NCBI GenBank assembly: GCA_977017575.1
Contig: CDRNVI010000144.1
Span: forward strand, 62,001-126,000
Length of the DNA stretch: 64,000 nucleotides
Direction of reading: 5' to 3'
DNA from: Paramoeba atlantica
Taxonomy: Eukaryota > Discosea
The notes under the pieces are model-generated. The model made no database searches, was not told the DNA's origin, and saw only the letters and a program-made list of their open reading frames with translations. Positions 1-11,524 of this stretch are shown here, one piece after another; the stretch's first letter is position 1, and each line of letters opens with the position of its first letter. Position numbers and translations under genes: made by a program.

Positions 1-18
1 AATGAAAAAAAGGAAAGG

Positions 19-55
<37 letters not shown>

Positions 56-539
56 GAAAAGAAAAAAAAAAAAAAAAGAAGAAAGAAAAAGAAAAAGAAA
101 AATAGAAAAAAATACATTTGAACAAGATTTGTGAGTTGAGTGGTCCTGTGAATGGATTCTTACTGAAATACCTACAAAGAAAAAAGAAAGAAAAAAGAAA
201 GAAAAAAGAAAGAAAGAAGAGGGAAAGAAAAGAAATAAGAGAAGAGAAAAAGAAAAGGAAAGGAAAAGAAAGAAAAGGAAAAGAAAAAAGAAAAAATAAA
301 AAATAAAAAATAAAAAATAAAAAATAAAAATAAAATAAAAAAAAAACATGATTTGGACCTCTAGAAAGAGAAGAGAGAGAAGAGAGAGAAGAGAGAGAAG
401 GAGAGAAAAGAGAGAGAGGGAGAGAAAAGAGGAGATAGAGAGGAAAGGGGAGAGAGAAAGAGAGAGAAGAAAGAAAAAGTTCAAAGAAAAAGAAAAAGAA
501 AAAAGAAAAAAGAGAGAGAAAAATTAAAAGAAAAAGAAA

Positions 540-571
<32 letters not shown>

Positions 572-2480
572 AAAAGAAAAAAAAAGAAGAAAAAAAAAAA
601 AAAGAAACAAATAAAACAAGAGAAGAAAGAACTTCAATTTTGGTTGGGATTGTCCCACTAGATACACTGAGATAGTTGTCTGCCAAAAGCCTTTTTTAAC
701 AAATAATAGAAAGAGAGAAGAGAAAGAGAGAAGAGAGAAGAGAGAGAGAAAAAAAAATCAGAAGAGAAAGAGAAAGAGGAGAGGAGAGGAGAGGAGAGAG
801 AGGAGAGAGAGGAGAGAAGGAGAGAAGGAGAGAAGAAGAAAGAGAGAAGAAGAAGAAGAGAAGCAAAAAAACAGAGGTTGTATGTTGCTCACCCTCCTCT
901 CTCATTCTCTCTCCCCCCCCCCCCCAAGAACCCCCTCCCCCCTTGAACACACACACTCTCTCCAGAACCTTTTTGCTTCCTCCCTCTCCTCCCTTTCCTT
1001 CTTCCTCTCCCTCTTTCCCTCTTTCATGAGCCAACACAAAAAAAAACCATCCAGACCTGAAATAGAGGTCCATCATTCCTGTTTCAGTTTTTTTGTTTGT
1101 TTTTTTTTCGTGGGGTTTGTGGTTTTTTCTCTTTCTCTCTTCTCTTTTTCTCAAGTTATTCTTCTCTTTTCTTTCTTTTTCTTTTTTTTTCTTTTACTGT
1201 TTTTTTTCTTTTTCTTTTTCTTTTTTTCTTCTTTTTCTTTTTTTTTTTTCTTTTCTTTTTTTCTTTCTTCCTGGTTTTTCTTCACTTTATCTTTTTTTCT
1301 TTCTCTCACTCTTTCTCTTTTTTTTTCTCTCTCACTCTCTCTCTTTTTTATCTTCTTCTTTTCCTTCAAATTCCTCTTCTTTTCTCTCTCTTTTTTGTTT
1401 TTCAAAGAGAAAAGGGAAAAAAAAAGGAAAAGGATTCAAAAAAGAAAAAAAAAGGAGGAAAAAAAAAGAAAAAAGGAAAAAAATAAGGGAAAAATAAGAA
1501 TAAAAGGGAAAGAAAAAAAAAGAATAAAAGAAAAAAGGAAAAAATAAGAGATGAAAAAGGAAAAAAGAAACCCAAGAAAAAAGAAACTAAAAAAAAAGGG
1601 GGGGAAGAAGAAAGAAGGAAAAAGACCTCTTGGTTTGAACTGGCAGCACAGATCACTACAACCAAGATCACAACACACACAGGATCCCTTGAAAAGAAAG
1701 TGCCACAACCTGAGATAGGGAACAACAATATGAATTGTTTTAGAAAAAGGAGAATGAAAGAGGAAAAAAAAAGGAGGGGACAACTTTTGAGAAGAGAAAA
1801 GAGTGGGGAAAGGGGGAAAAAAAGGGAGAAACAACAAAGAGAGAAACGAAAAAAAAAAAAACCAAAGCACAGCTTATTGAGTTTACAAAGAGCATCTTCC
1901 ACGGTTTTCGATGTCCTGAAAAATTAAGGGATCTAAATCAGTGGTTCAACCGCTTTTTTTGTTTTTTTTTTTTTTTGGTGAGCAACAGAGAGGAAAGGAA
2001 TGAGAAGAGCAGCAGCACAGGTGACAGAAGAGGAAAGAGAAGAAAGAGAGAGAGGAGGAAAGGGAGGGAAGAGCAAGCAGTGCAGGTGACAGAAGAGAGA
2101 GAAGAGAGAGAAAGAAGAAAGAGAAGAAAGAGAAGAAAGAGAAGAGAGAGGAAAGGGAGGGAAGAGAAGAAAGAGAAGAAAGAGAAGAAAGAGAAGAAAG
2201 AGAAGAAAGAGAAGAAAGAGAAGAAAGAGAAGAAAGAGAGAGAGAGAGGAAAGGGAGGAAAGGGAGGAAAGGGAGGAAAGAGAAAGAGAAGAAAGAGAAG
2301 AAAGAGAGGAAGAGAGAGGAAGAAAGGAGAGAGGAAACTTTCTTTGGAGAAAGGAACTTTGTGTTTGAAAGGATCTCTTTTTCCTTTGGTTTCTTTTTTT
2401 TTTTACCCTTTTTCCTTCTTTTTTTCTTTTCTGTTTCTCTCCTTTTTTTCTTTCTTTTCTGCTCTTTGATTTCTTTTTAT
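1..2480. repeat. Purine-strand dispersed repeat, copy 1
   Basis: The + strand is almost pure A/G for most of 1-850 and 1400-2340, with one pyrimidine block at 890-1400. Short unique islands at 106-190, 600-720, 845-960, 1850-1970 and 2330-2410 match islands in the same order and orientation at 60776-60860, 61812-61890, 62006-62100, 62860-62960 and 63020-63110. This makes the stretch one copy of a long dispersed or segmentally duplicated repeat. A 9-bp GAGAAGAAA-type minisatellite fills 2160-2240. Long open frames rich in Lys/Glu/Arg or Phe/Ser/Leu follow from composition and are not called as genes. Confidence 0.75.
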
Positions 2481-2833
2481 TGCTGTTTTCCCCAAAAGTT
2501 GAATTTAGTTGGTAAACAACAATAAATTTCTTTTGAAAAGAAAATTTCTGTTTTTTAATCCTTTGTGTGGCAAGTGATTGGGTTGAGAAAAAATATGAAC
2601 AAGGCTGATGATTTTAGACAGCAGTGAGATTGAATAATACACAATGTGTTGATGTGGATCTACTAAACTTGAGTCTCAAGAAAAGTAATACTATACCCCC
2701 AGACCAACACCATTTGAATCCCTGAATCCCTTGATCCACCAAGATTACTTTCTTGACTCAAAGTTTGGTGGAAAAGGGAGGTTGGTTGAGTTGAAGTTGT
2801 GGCAGTGGCTGCTCAACATAGAAGTCTTCCTCA
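2481..2833. other. Spacer, nothing recognised
   Basis: Unique AT-moderate sequence between the purine repeat and the decayed coding block. I see no RNA gene, repeat or convincing reading frame in it. Confidence 0.5.
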
Positions 2834-4740
2834 TCATTGGTTCACTGGCAACAGGATAACTGGGATGAGGCAGGCAATGCTGCTTGGGGTGGGGGGGGTT
2901 TCTTGGAAGAAGGTCTTCATACAATTACTGGGTGGTCCAGATGCAACTGGGTAGTTGAGATAAAGAAGATCCTGAATATATGCTTTAAGGAAATGTGATT
3001 CTCTTGGAGGTGATGGACCAGTGCACAACTGGAAGAGAAAACCTTCTTTCAAAAAGCAAGAAGAAGAGCGCTTTGCCTGAAAAGTTTTGTTCAATTTTTG
3101 GTCTGTGAATATCATCATTTTATAATTTTTGTGATTTTTGGCCCTTTCAAGTTCCTTCAGGGCTCTTTGTTCTCTTTGTCTCTTCGATTTCTTCCAGCAG
3201 GATTTAGTCTGGGGGAACAACCTTCTCTGCTTCCACATTTGGGTCCATGTTTGGCTCCACTCCAGAGGGTTTGGGGGGGGGTTCTTTGTGGTTGTTCCAT
3301 CCTCCTGATGAACCCCTCTTCTTTTTCTCTGACCACAACCATGACCACAACCACAAGGCAGCGCAAACAGCAAAAAAAAAACCTGAAAAATGCTCTTTCT
3401 GTGATTGGTGCTGTGGATCATATTTGTATTTTTGTTCTCTCTCAGTGTTCAACCAGCGAAGGAAGGTCTGCCAACAACTTTTTTTGCTTTTTTTTTGTAT
3501 TCTCTGGAATTTCACTTGCAATCACATCATCAATTTCTTGTGAACTCATCTCCATTTTCTTTGCAATAGAGAAAGTGGCCAAATATGGATCTGGATCGTA
3601 AGAACAAGATTGTTTCTCATTTGACATGCATTTTCAGGCTTACAATTTTTGTTTGGGGTATTCTTCTTGCCTTTGTTTCCAGTTCACCACTCAACTGATA
3701 ATATGATGTCTCCCCTTGCAGCCATTTTCTCATAGCCATCATTGTCTCTGGGGGTACTCCTTTTGGATTGGTTTGGAATGTTGTTCCATTGCTCTCCTCC
3801 AGCTCCAGGGGTCCTCACCCAAATGGCATTTGAATGTTGTTGCGAACCCTTATGAACTTTGCAGTGTTCTACCAAAAACACTGACAACTTCCATGGTCTG
3901 TCAATCCACAAAGCAAACATCTTGTTCTTCCCTGGAGTTCTGAAAGAAGCTGCGGATTCAGACCACAATCCTTCCATCAAGTGCCAAAGTCGAAGGAGAT
4001 GATTCCCACCACAAATAAAAACAAAAAGGTTCTTCTCCCCTCTTTCTCTTTCGATCAGTTTGATTCTTAATCCTTTTTGGTACTCCTCAGTATCCTGAAC
4101 TCTGATCTTTGCTAACTGAGGTTCTGTGGTGTTGAGCACTGCAGGATAAAGTTAACCTCAACAAAAAGAAATCTCTTCACTGTATCATCCCAAACCTGAA
4201 TGTTTTTCCCAAAATCTTTGAACTTTGCTTTGAACACAGACCCTTGACCAAATTTCTTGATGAAAGCATCGATGATGTCTCCATCTCGCACATCTCTTTG
4301 AGCAATCTTGTTCTTCTTGAGTTACAGGTCAAAGAAACAAGTCATGTACTTTATGAAAACTCACTCATTTTCGAAACCTCTCACCATCTTCCAACTAATT
4401 GAATTTGGGCAAGTGGATAAACAACTTCAGATCCTTCCCAAGCAGGGTCTCACATTTGGCCAAACTTTTGAGTTGAGTTTCTATTTCATGTTATAACAAA
4501 ATTTCATTACTTCTCAAGGGTTCAAAAAGTCTGCTACATTTACCAACTCTCTCAAATTTTCTCTTTGTGCCTGTGGGTATGCTCCAAACTCTTGAGGTAC
4601 CAAGGGTCGATCTGACAACATAGAACTGAGCTGATGAGACATTTGTCTCAATCATTCTGTTCAAATCCTCCTTCATTGAATCTCCTCTCTCTTCTTGGAG
4701 TTGAATAAACTATTTTGAAGCTCTTCAGAGGAGGGCACCT
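2834..4740 (-). pseudogene. Decayed, unrecognised coding region
   Basis: The minus strand holds blocks of protein-like sequence in alternating frames, for example around 4140-4310 (a charged block including DGDIIDAFIKKFGQG) and around 3700-3860 (a block ending near KGVPPETMMAMRKWLQ). The blocks do not form one open frame and are interrupted several times, so this looks like an old gene or mobile-element coding region. I recognise no domain. The composition is mixed, unlike the purine repeats next to it, which is why coding origin is preferred over chance. It could also be two neighbouring relics. Confidence 0.35.
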
Positions 4741-5480
4741 CATCTTTCCCATTTCCACATACAGGAGAAAGACCAAGATTTGGAGAGGTTCAGCTCTCAT
4801 TGCAAGCCAATTTTGGGGATGTGAAGAGCTTGATGAGGTCGAAGATATAGTGGTTTGGGAAGTTGAAGGAGGAGAGGGCATCACCAAATATAAATGTATG
4901 AGAGAAAAGAAAGCACAAAAGCCGAAAGAGATTGCAGGGTAAAAGTTAAATGGGAAAAGAGAAAGTGAAAAGGTGAAAAAGGTGAAAGGGTTGAAGTGTG
5001 ATGCTTTCCAAGAAAGAGCCATCAAAACTTCCACTCTCAATCATTTTTTTTTTTGTTGGTGGTATCAACAGTGCAAAAGGTAAAATCAATTTCTAAAACC
5101 AATTTTACACATCCCATTTTTTCTTCATTTTTTCTTTTTTCTCACTTGGTTTTTTTAGGTGACAGTTTTTCAATATTTGAGTGAGAATTTGAATCCATAT
5201 TGTTATAGTAATATTGAAATTGATTCTGCAATTCATGGTGGAAAATACGATTCAAGTATTAAAGGTCATTTTCATCAGCTTGTGAGGGTGCATTTTTCTT
5301 TTTTTTTGTTATTTTTTGTTTTTGTTTTTGTTTTTGTTTTTGTTTTGGGATTTCGAAATTTGGGAATACAAAAACTTTTTCATCTTACCTGTGTTTCATT
5401 ATTTCTTGGTTCTTCTTTCCCTCTTTTTTCTTCAATTTTCGGGTCATTGATTGTGAAACTCATTTTCAAATAACCCTGAA
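4741..5480. other. Spacer, no gene seen
   Basis: Mixed to T-rich DNA with a (GTTTTT)n stretch near 5310-5345. No frame with family signals was found. It leads into the tRNA-Met relic and tRNA-Met gene. Confidence 0.45.
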
Positions 5481-5518
5481 AACAAGAGAGTGACACCAGT
5501 CCAAGGTTCAAATCCTTT
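5481..5518 (+). pseudogene. Internally deleted tRNA-Met relic
   Basis: The sequence starts like the tRNA-Met gene 146 bp downstream (AACAAGAGAGTG against AACAAGATAGTG) and then jumps to the variable loop and T arm (GTCCAAGGTTCAAATCC against GTCCAAGGTTCGAATCC). The D-loop, the anticodon arm and the 3' acceptor strand are missing. It therefore keeps a B-box-like element but cannot fold as a tRNA. It probably arose by local duplication followed by deletion. Confidence 0.55.
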
Positions 5519-5626
5519 TTTATAGTTTTTCTTTTTTGTTGGCTTCCCTCTTTCAGCGATTGGATGACAATCAAAATTGGTCTTCACATTGATTTGGTTG
5601 GCTCACACCATGACCTTCATGTGAAA

Positions 5627-5698
5627 AACAAGATAGTGTAGCGGTAGCACATTGGGCTCATAACCCAAAGGTCCAAGGTTCGAATCCTTGTCTTGTTA
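5627..5698 (+). tRNA. tRNA-Met (CAT)
   Basis: A clean 72-nt cloverleaf: acceptor AACAAGA pairs with TCTTGTT, the D arm contains the A-box-like GTGTAGCGGTAGCAC, anticodon stem TTGGG pairs with CCCAA around loop CTCATAA, and T stem CAAGG pairs with CCTTG around TTCGAAT. The anticodon is CAT. A run of T follows within 6 nt and would end Pol III transcription. I cannot separate initiator from elongator with certainty, but the A-T rich acceptor lacks the usual initiator end, so an elongator is favoured. There is no intron and no encoded CCA. Confidence 0.9.
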
Positions 5699-6613
5699 AT
5701 GTTTTTTTTTTATTTTTTTTTTCTTGGGTTCATCTTTTTTTTTATTGTTGTTGATTCTTTTTTTCTTGTGATCAAATTTTTGGAAAATCTTTTGAATTGG
5801 TGTTGATAAACACAACATAAAATGGAAGATAAAGCAGAAACATTGATGTGTTTCATTTCTATTACTTTTTCTTTATTTAGTTTCTACATTTTCTTTATTT
5901 TCATTTCTTTCTCAATTTTCTTCTAATTTTCTTCTTAAATTTCTTGATTATTTTTTCAAATTAAATTTCTAAATTTTGAGAGTAACTTCCACAACTTGAG
6001 GCATCTTATGAAACAATTCACTTTACTGTTGATCAGGCTTGTTTTTTTTGTTGATTTTTTTTCCTTTTTATTCTTTTAAGTTCTTCTTTCTCATAATAAA
6101 AACAAGAGAATGAAAGAATCAGAACAGATGAAAGTTCACCCCCCTCCATCAATTTCTCATTTTGGAACAAAAAGAGGTTCTTCTTCCCCCCCCCTCCTCC
6201 CTTTTTTTCTCTCTTTCTTTCAACTTAAAAACTCTCAACCCACAAACAAAATAAAAAACAAAATAAAAAAAAATAAAACATTGCAACACAAACAAAGAAC
6301 CTAACAAAAACAAACCTCTTGGATGTATTTAGAACAAAAGAATAGGATCTTTGGAGAGGGTCTTTTCAAGTGAAGAGAAAGAGCGGCTTGTCAAGAGCAC
6401 AACATCTTTGTGAAGAAGGGGATGTCATTTCTTGTTTGTTTCTGTTTGTTCATTTGTTCAAACTCACATTCGGAGAGAGAAAGAGAGTTCTTTACAAACT
6501 GTAAAGGATTTCCTTATTTACATTTACAATTACAATTGAAATTGTTTCCCCCCCCCCCAAGCCCCCTCTCCCCAACAAAAATACCAGTTCTTTTTTGTCT
6601 TTTTTTCACAAAT
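5699..6613. other. T-rich spacer
   Basis: T- and A-rich DNA with short C runs (6187-6200, 6547-6560). Nothing gene-like was identified. Confidence 0.5.
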
Positions 6614-6658
6614 TTCCTTGTGGTGTAGTCACCTTGGGTTCAATTCCTGGCAAGGGAG
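6614..6658 (+). pseudogene. tRNA-Glu relic lacking the anticodon arm
   Basis: Compared with the intact tRNA-Glu at 8695-8766, this 45-nt sequence keeps both acceptor strands (TTCCTTG and CAAGGGA), the start of the D arm (GTGGTGTAGTC) and the T arm, but the stretch covering the D-loop 3' side and the whole anticodon arm (about 27 nt) is missing. Upstream sequence (CAGTTCTTTTTTGT) is also shared with the intact gene and a T run follows, so the transcription signals were copied too. It is either a dead duplicate or a transcribed small tRNA-like RNA. Confidence 0.65.
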
Positions 6659-8268
6659 CTTTTTTTTTCTTAAATTTTATGGAACTACACCCTGCATGCA
6701 GCAGGGGGTGGAGCAGAATTAGTCTTTTTTTTTGAGGCCATTGTTTGTTCCTTTGTTTTTCTCCATGTATCTGTTTGTGTGGGATCACCAAACTCTTCAA
6801 AACTTTTTCAAGAAAAAATTTGAAACTTTTTTCAAAAACAATTTCAAAAGTAAGTTGCACTGTCATCATTTTTTTTGCTCTTTTTGGGGATGTTCTCCAA
6901 TGTTGAATGTTCCAGCCACTGCAAGTGGAGGACCTAAAGGTTAAAGGTGAGGAGGTTGATGGTGAGGGTGAGGGTGGTCCTCTTTCATTTCCAATGTACC
7001 ACCACGAGAAAGAATTTTGGTTCTCAAAGATTTGTTGTTTGGTTTCTTTCATTCACATCATCACAGCCTTTTTTACCCCTGTTTCTTTGGACGATTTTGC
7101 AAGAGCTGGATAAACAGCAAAAACTCCATCTTTTGATTCCTTTCCAACAGTTGTTCAGGAATGGCAATTTCCAGCTTCAACCCCCTCATAATTTTCCGCC
7201 TGATTCTTCTCTCTTCCAAGGTTTGTTTTTCAGCAAAAAAGTATTCCATTTCATTTTGTATATCTCTGACATGAAAGAATCAAGGGAGAGTGTTCCAAAG
7301 TTAGGTATCACCTCTTGGAGACCACTTTGGATCATGTCTTGCTACAAGAACCTCACTGGATCTCTCATAGAAGAGACACCCAACTGGGATGTTGTTTCTT
7401 TCAGTCTCTACTTGGGCGATTGAGGTTCTAAATGCCTGGCACAAATGTGTGTCAAGTTCTGTGCACTTCTTTCATGCTCTCTCTTGCAGTTTCCTTCTCT
7501 TTTCCTGTCAGATCGACTGGATCTCAGGAGAGACGGACAAAACAAAAGCAAAGCCAAACCAAAGATCAAATCGAAAATGTAGATTTATTCAAGGAAACAA
7601 ACAAGGTGAACATTTGCTCAAGAGAGAGAAATGTGAGGGCAGTGAAAAGACAGTTGAGATGTGATCGTGACAAGAATAAAAAGGAACACAAAAACAGCGT
7701 TTTTGTGGAAGGAAACAAGGACAAAATCAAATCAGGAAGGGATAAAATAAACATCAGGAAAAATAGGAAAAGGGAAAATAATACAAGGGGAAAAATACAA
7801 CAGAGAAAGGGAAAAGAGAGAGAGAAAGAGCAGTGATCAATCGGAGGAGCGGAGCGACAGGATGGCATCAAATTGAATATAGAAGACAACCGAACAGGGT
7901 TCGTAACATTTCCAATCTATCTTTTTCATCCACTTCCATTCTTTCCTTCTTATTCACACCATTCTTCTCTCTTTTTTCCTTCCCATTGTAAATTTTATTC
8001 CAGGGTTCAAAAGTTCAAGAGGTGCAACTGAAAGTTATCAATTGAAGTTGGGAAATCGTAGAATGGTTTGGAGAAGTGGAGGAGGAGAAGGAGTCCTGTT
8101 GTCAATGATGTGAGTCACAATCCACTTCAGTGAATTGATGTCAATCCAAATAAAGATGATGTACATATTTGTAATATTACACATTTAACAGAGTCTCTCC
8201 TCTTCCCAAAAAATGCTTCAAAAAATGCTTGTGTGAAGTGAAAACTTTCTTGGCAAGGAGGTGAGACA
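6659..8268. other. Mixed spacer with possible coding scraps
   Basis: Unique DNA of ordinary composition. A 134-codon Lys/Arg/Glu/Asn-rich frame on + (7432-7836) has no recognisable domain, and its composition resembles the purine tracts, so it is not called. No RNA gene was seen. Confidence 0.35.
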
Positions 8269-8540
8269 GATGTTAATCTTCCAGGCTTGGAATTTGTCTG
8301 GGTTAAATTTCAGAAACAGCATGCTCCTATGATGTATCAAGTGCAACCACTGGGCAACTATAAAGTTGGTGTGGCTTGAAGATGGATATTTTTCAGAGAA
8401 GAGGAAGTAATGTGAGATGTGGAGATGATGAGCAGATCATCATTGGACAAAACAGGGAAAGTGACTGAAGTGGAATTTTCACAGGTTCCAGTCTTTGGAT
8501 TGACTCCATTCCCCAAAATTCTTGCTTTCTTCTTGTTCAC
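8269..8540 (+). pseudogene. Coding remnant, unrecognised
   Basis: One plus-strand frame of about 90 codons reads as ordinary protein (it contains PGLEFVWVKFQKQHAPM and later KVTEVEFSQVPVFGLTPFP). It remains in phase throughout except for two in-frame TGA codons, with no TAA or TAG. I recognise no family. It may be one exon of a decayed gene, or a sense use of TGA (see findings). Confidence 0.35.
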
Positions 8541-8694
8541 TCTGGCATGCCACCAACATCATGAAAAAAGTAATCTCTCAATTTTTTCTCAAAAGCTCAA
8601 AAATCAAAGGATATTCTGTTGTTCTCTGCAGAGAGAGAAGGACAAAAACAACCAACCACAACACAACAGTTCTTTTTTGTTTTTTTCAACTAAT

Positions 8695-8766
8695 TCCCTT
8701 GTGGTGTAGTCGGTAACACGGTCGGCTTTCACCCGGCCACCCCGGGTTTGATTCCCGGCAAGGGAG
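8695..8766 (+). tRNA. tRNA-Glu (TTC)
   Basis: A 72-nt cloverleaf: acceptor TCCCTTG with CAAGGGA, D arm GTGT...ACAC, anticodon stem GTCGG/CCGGC (one T-G pair) around CTTTCAC, and T stem CCGGG/CCCGG around TTTGATT. The anticodon TTC decodes Glu, and the sequence matches the eukaryotic tRNA-Glu consensus closely (TGGTGTAGTCGGTAACAC in the D region). The trailing T run (8768-8776) is a Pol III terminator. Confidence 0.95.
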
Positions 8767-9012
8767 ATTTTTTTTTCAATTCCTTTTTTTTTTCTGGTCT
8801 GTTCTGTTGTTTCTTGTGTGCAGCTGTTTTCTTTGTTCCTTTTCTTTTTTTTTTTTTTGATATTCTTTCCCAAAGAATCAAGAACAATTTTTGATTCAAA
8901 GGAAGGTGAACCCCCAAAGAGTTGATTTGAAAAAAAAGATTTCTTTGAGTTTGAATATCAAAAACACAAAACTGATTCAATTTCAAAAAAAAGAAAAAAA
9001 AAGAAAAAAAAA

Positions 9013-9037
9013 TGCCGAAAACGTGGATCGAACATGT

Positions 9038-9070
<33 letters not shown>

Positions 9071-9085
9071 TGGGTTTCGCGGTTT
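9013..9085 (-). tRNA. tRNA-Phe-like (GAA), possibly a pseudogene
   Basis: On the minus strand, GGGAGAGCGTCAGACTGAAG and the following GATCTGAAGGTC match eukaryotic tRNA-Phe from the D arm to the variable loop, with anticodon GAA in loop CTGAAGA and a 3' acceptor ending TTTCGGCA. The 5' strand does not fit: where GCCGAAA and the first half of the D stem are expected, the sequence has CCGCGAAACCC, and the T stem has one mismatch. The acceptor therefore cannot pair fully. A damaged tRNA gene is more likely than a working one. Confidence 0.55.
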
Positions 9086-9172
9086 TAGCACTAGAGATGG
9101 ACAATAGTTGGGCTTTTCCAACAAAAAAATCTTCAAAAAATAAAAAAACAAAGAAAAGTTTATTTTTGAAAC

Positions 9173-10060
9173 TTAAAAGTGAAGCCCCACTCCAGAGGAC
9201 CTCTCCATCACAGGAGCAGCAAAGCCAAGAAAATTGGTTGAATCAATCTTCTGGACAAATTGAGGGTCAGTGTAAAGCTGAACAGAAGAAGGCAATTGAT
9301 ACATCCAATGTTTCTCCTCTGATTCAAGAAGATTTTCCAGATTTTCATATTGTAAACCATCAATATCCTTAATCTCATCAGAGTAAAGAACTGGCAGAGA
9401 AAACAAAATTGTGAATGCATGTTGTTGAACTTCAAATCAAAGATCAGAAATTCCAGTGATTCGACAAAAAAGAACATAAATTAATTTGTTCTTCTTCAGA
9501 ATTCAATTGGATTCAGTTGGTCAGGGGAAGAACCCACCTTCAATGCTTCTGTTCCAGTCACTAAAGCACTTTTGGAAGAAGTTTTGGAGAATGATTGTCA
9601 CTGTTGAGGAACCTTTTCAGGGAAGGAGCTATTATCATGCTCACTCTCCACATCACACTCACTCTCCTCATCACTTTCTGAGTCATTGTTCACTTTTGGT
9701 TTTTTTTTGTTACTTTCTCATGAAGTTGGGAAAGTGTCTTGATTGTTTTTGTTGCTGATTCTGACAATTTTCTTTTTCCTATTTAAAATTAAATTAAAGA
9801 AGTGTTGAAAAAAGAAAAAAAAATCAAAGAAACCTGCTGCTTTTGCTTCAGGTACATACAAAGATAAATCAATATCTTCCTTGTCCTTCATCTTGTTTTG
9901 CATAACACAATGTTTGGCCTGGAGCAACCCAGCAGTTGTGTTGGGGAACTTTGCTTTCAGTTGTTCATGGGTGAAAGGTTTTTTGTTTTTTTACTCCTTG
10001 TGAATGAGCTTTTTCCAATCATCATTTTCACTTTTTGTCCATACTCTCCTTGGAGAACTC
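9173..10060 (-). pseudogene. Myb/SANT-like gene remnant with introns
   Basis: Three minus-strand blocks read as one protein. The first (about 9835-10060) has the spacing of a Myb/SANT helix bundle: W-T-K-S-E-N-D-D-W near its start and a later block containing KAKFPNTTAGLLQAKHC. A 63-nt GT-AG intron (about 9771-9833) joins it to a Lys/Ser-rich then acidic segment (SESDEESECDVESEHD). An intron ending in CTGCCAG leads to the last exon (9173-9390), which ends in TAA. Phase is lost once at an A9 run near 9700, and there are in-frame stops, so the copy is decayed or carries homopolymer errors. The Myb call is by pattern only. Confidence 0.4.
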
Positions 10061-10123
10061 ATTTCAAAACAAAAAAGAAATTGAAAAAAGAACCTGAAGT
10101 GGGATGTTTTTGTGAGAGGTGGT

Positions 10124-10185
10124 CTTCCACAGAATCAGCCTCCACAGAATCAACCTCCACAGAATCAACCTCCACAAAATCAACC
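10124..10185 (+). repeat. 15-bp minisatellite (CCTCCACAGAATCAA)n
   Basis: Four imperfect 15-bp units in tandem. Because 15 is divisible by 3, all frames stay open; one reads as repeated PPQNQ. This could be part of a disordered exon, but no gene around it can be supported. Confidence 0.8.
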
Positions 10186-10245
10186 AACAGCCAATTCAAA
10201 GAACCAAAAAACCAAAAAAAAGTAAAAATGTTATTTCTCTGGTGA

Positions 10246-10863
10246 AGGGAACAAAATTCAAGAAATTCAAAGAAAAAAGTTTGAAAATTTTAGGTATGGA
10301 CCAAAACAAAAACTCATTGAGGAATGTAACATCAGCAAAAAAGAGAGAGAAAAAAATGTCACAAACTCTTTTTTGATTCAGAAGAATTTGAAAAAATATA
10401 CTACTTTTTAAAAACTCCTCTTAATTATTAAAAATTATGAGAAAATAAACTTTTATGAAAAAGAACAAAATTCAGGTATGGACCTTTTTGAACTTTTCTT
10501 GAAGTTCAAAAATTTGAAAAAAAAAAGTTCAGTTGTTACATTTTTTCTTCTTTTTTTTTCCAATTTTGGAAAGTAGAATCAAAATTAAAATTCTAAAATT
10601 GGAAATAAAAAAAAGTTTGAACTTTTTTGAATCAAAAAGATAATTCCTTTTTTAGTTTTTTTCCAACTTTCAACTTAAAGACTTGTTGTGGTCATCCAAA
10701 GGACAGCTTTCAAACACTTTCATTTGATAGACATCTCAGAAAACTGAAAAAAACAAGATTCTTGAAAAATAAAAAAAGCATAGGATTCTTAAAACAAAAT
10801 AGAATTCATTCAAAAAAAATGCAAGCAAAATGCAGGCAAAAAGCATCACAAAAACACCAACTT
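10246..10863. other. AT-rich spacer
   Basis: A/T-rich DNA with several GTTCAAAAA/AAAAAGTTC-type inverted pieces around 10470-10640. No gene identified. Confidence 0.45.
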
Positions 10864-11490
10864 TCAACCAGGGAGAGAAAAATCGAGGTTGGAGAATTGG
10901 TCAAAGACCTCAGGGGAAGAGAGAGGGGTGGGTCTTTCAAAGAACTTAGGAAAATCATCCTTTAAAAGAGCTTCAACCAAGACAGACTTATTATCACCCT
11001 GATGAAATTTGATGTTTTTTCCTGTCAACAAACCAAATAAAATATCTTTGGTGCAGCCCTGGTAGGTCACTTCTTTGTGTTGTACTCATTTTTGCAACAC
11101 CTCAAAGGGGGACTCCACAGGAGGGGCATGAATAACATTTAATTCATGTACTTTCAGCAGAGCAAAAGTGGATTGCAATTTCAAAATGAGGCTTTGGCTT
11201 TTCTTGTCAAGTACAAAGGGCAATTCAAATTGGTCATCCCCTTTTGAGAGAACTTGCCAATAGCAATATTTTGTCAGATCTTCTGAAAGGAAGGGAAGTT
11301 CTTCTTCAACAATCTGAGAGTCAACTTCTCTGCACAGCCAAGACATCCCCATCAATTTTCACATTCCATTAACAAAGTAGCTCTCTCCAGGTTGGGCATG
11401 TGTAAAAACATGATTCCACTGAGCATCAGCTTTCGAAATTGCAATGGCTGACTCCACAGGCATGGAGGAACATTGGTAGAGGGAATACCT
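10864..11490 (-). pseudogene. Unrecognised reading frame of about 205 codons
   Basis: From about 11490 down to 10864 a single minus-strand frame reads as an ordinary globular protein (it contains EVDSQIVEEELPFLSEDLTK and, later, SPEVFDQFSNLDFSL). No frameshift is seen and no TAA or TAG occurs, but two TGA codons interrupt it. It begins at the poly-T of the LINE at 11492, so the LINE probably landed in this gene and removed or displaced its 5' part. I recognise no domain. It could be a decayed host gene or part of another mobile element. Confidence 0.4.

Positions 11491-11491
<1 letters not shown>

Positions 11492-11524
<33 letters not shown>

Noticed and set aside
7432-7836. 134-codon basic protein gene
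   Set aside because: Lys/Arg/Glu/Asn composition like the purine tracts, no domain, no splice or flank support.
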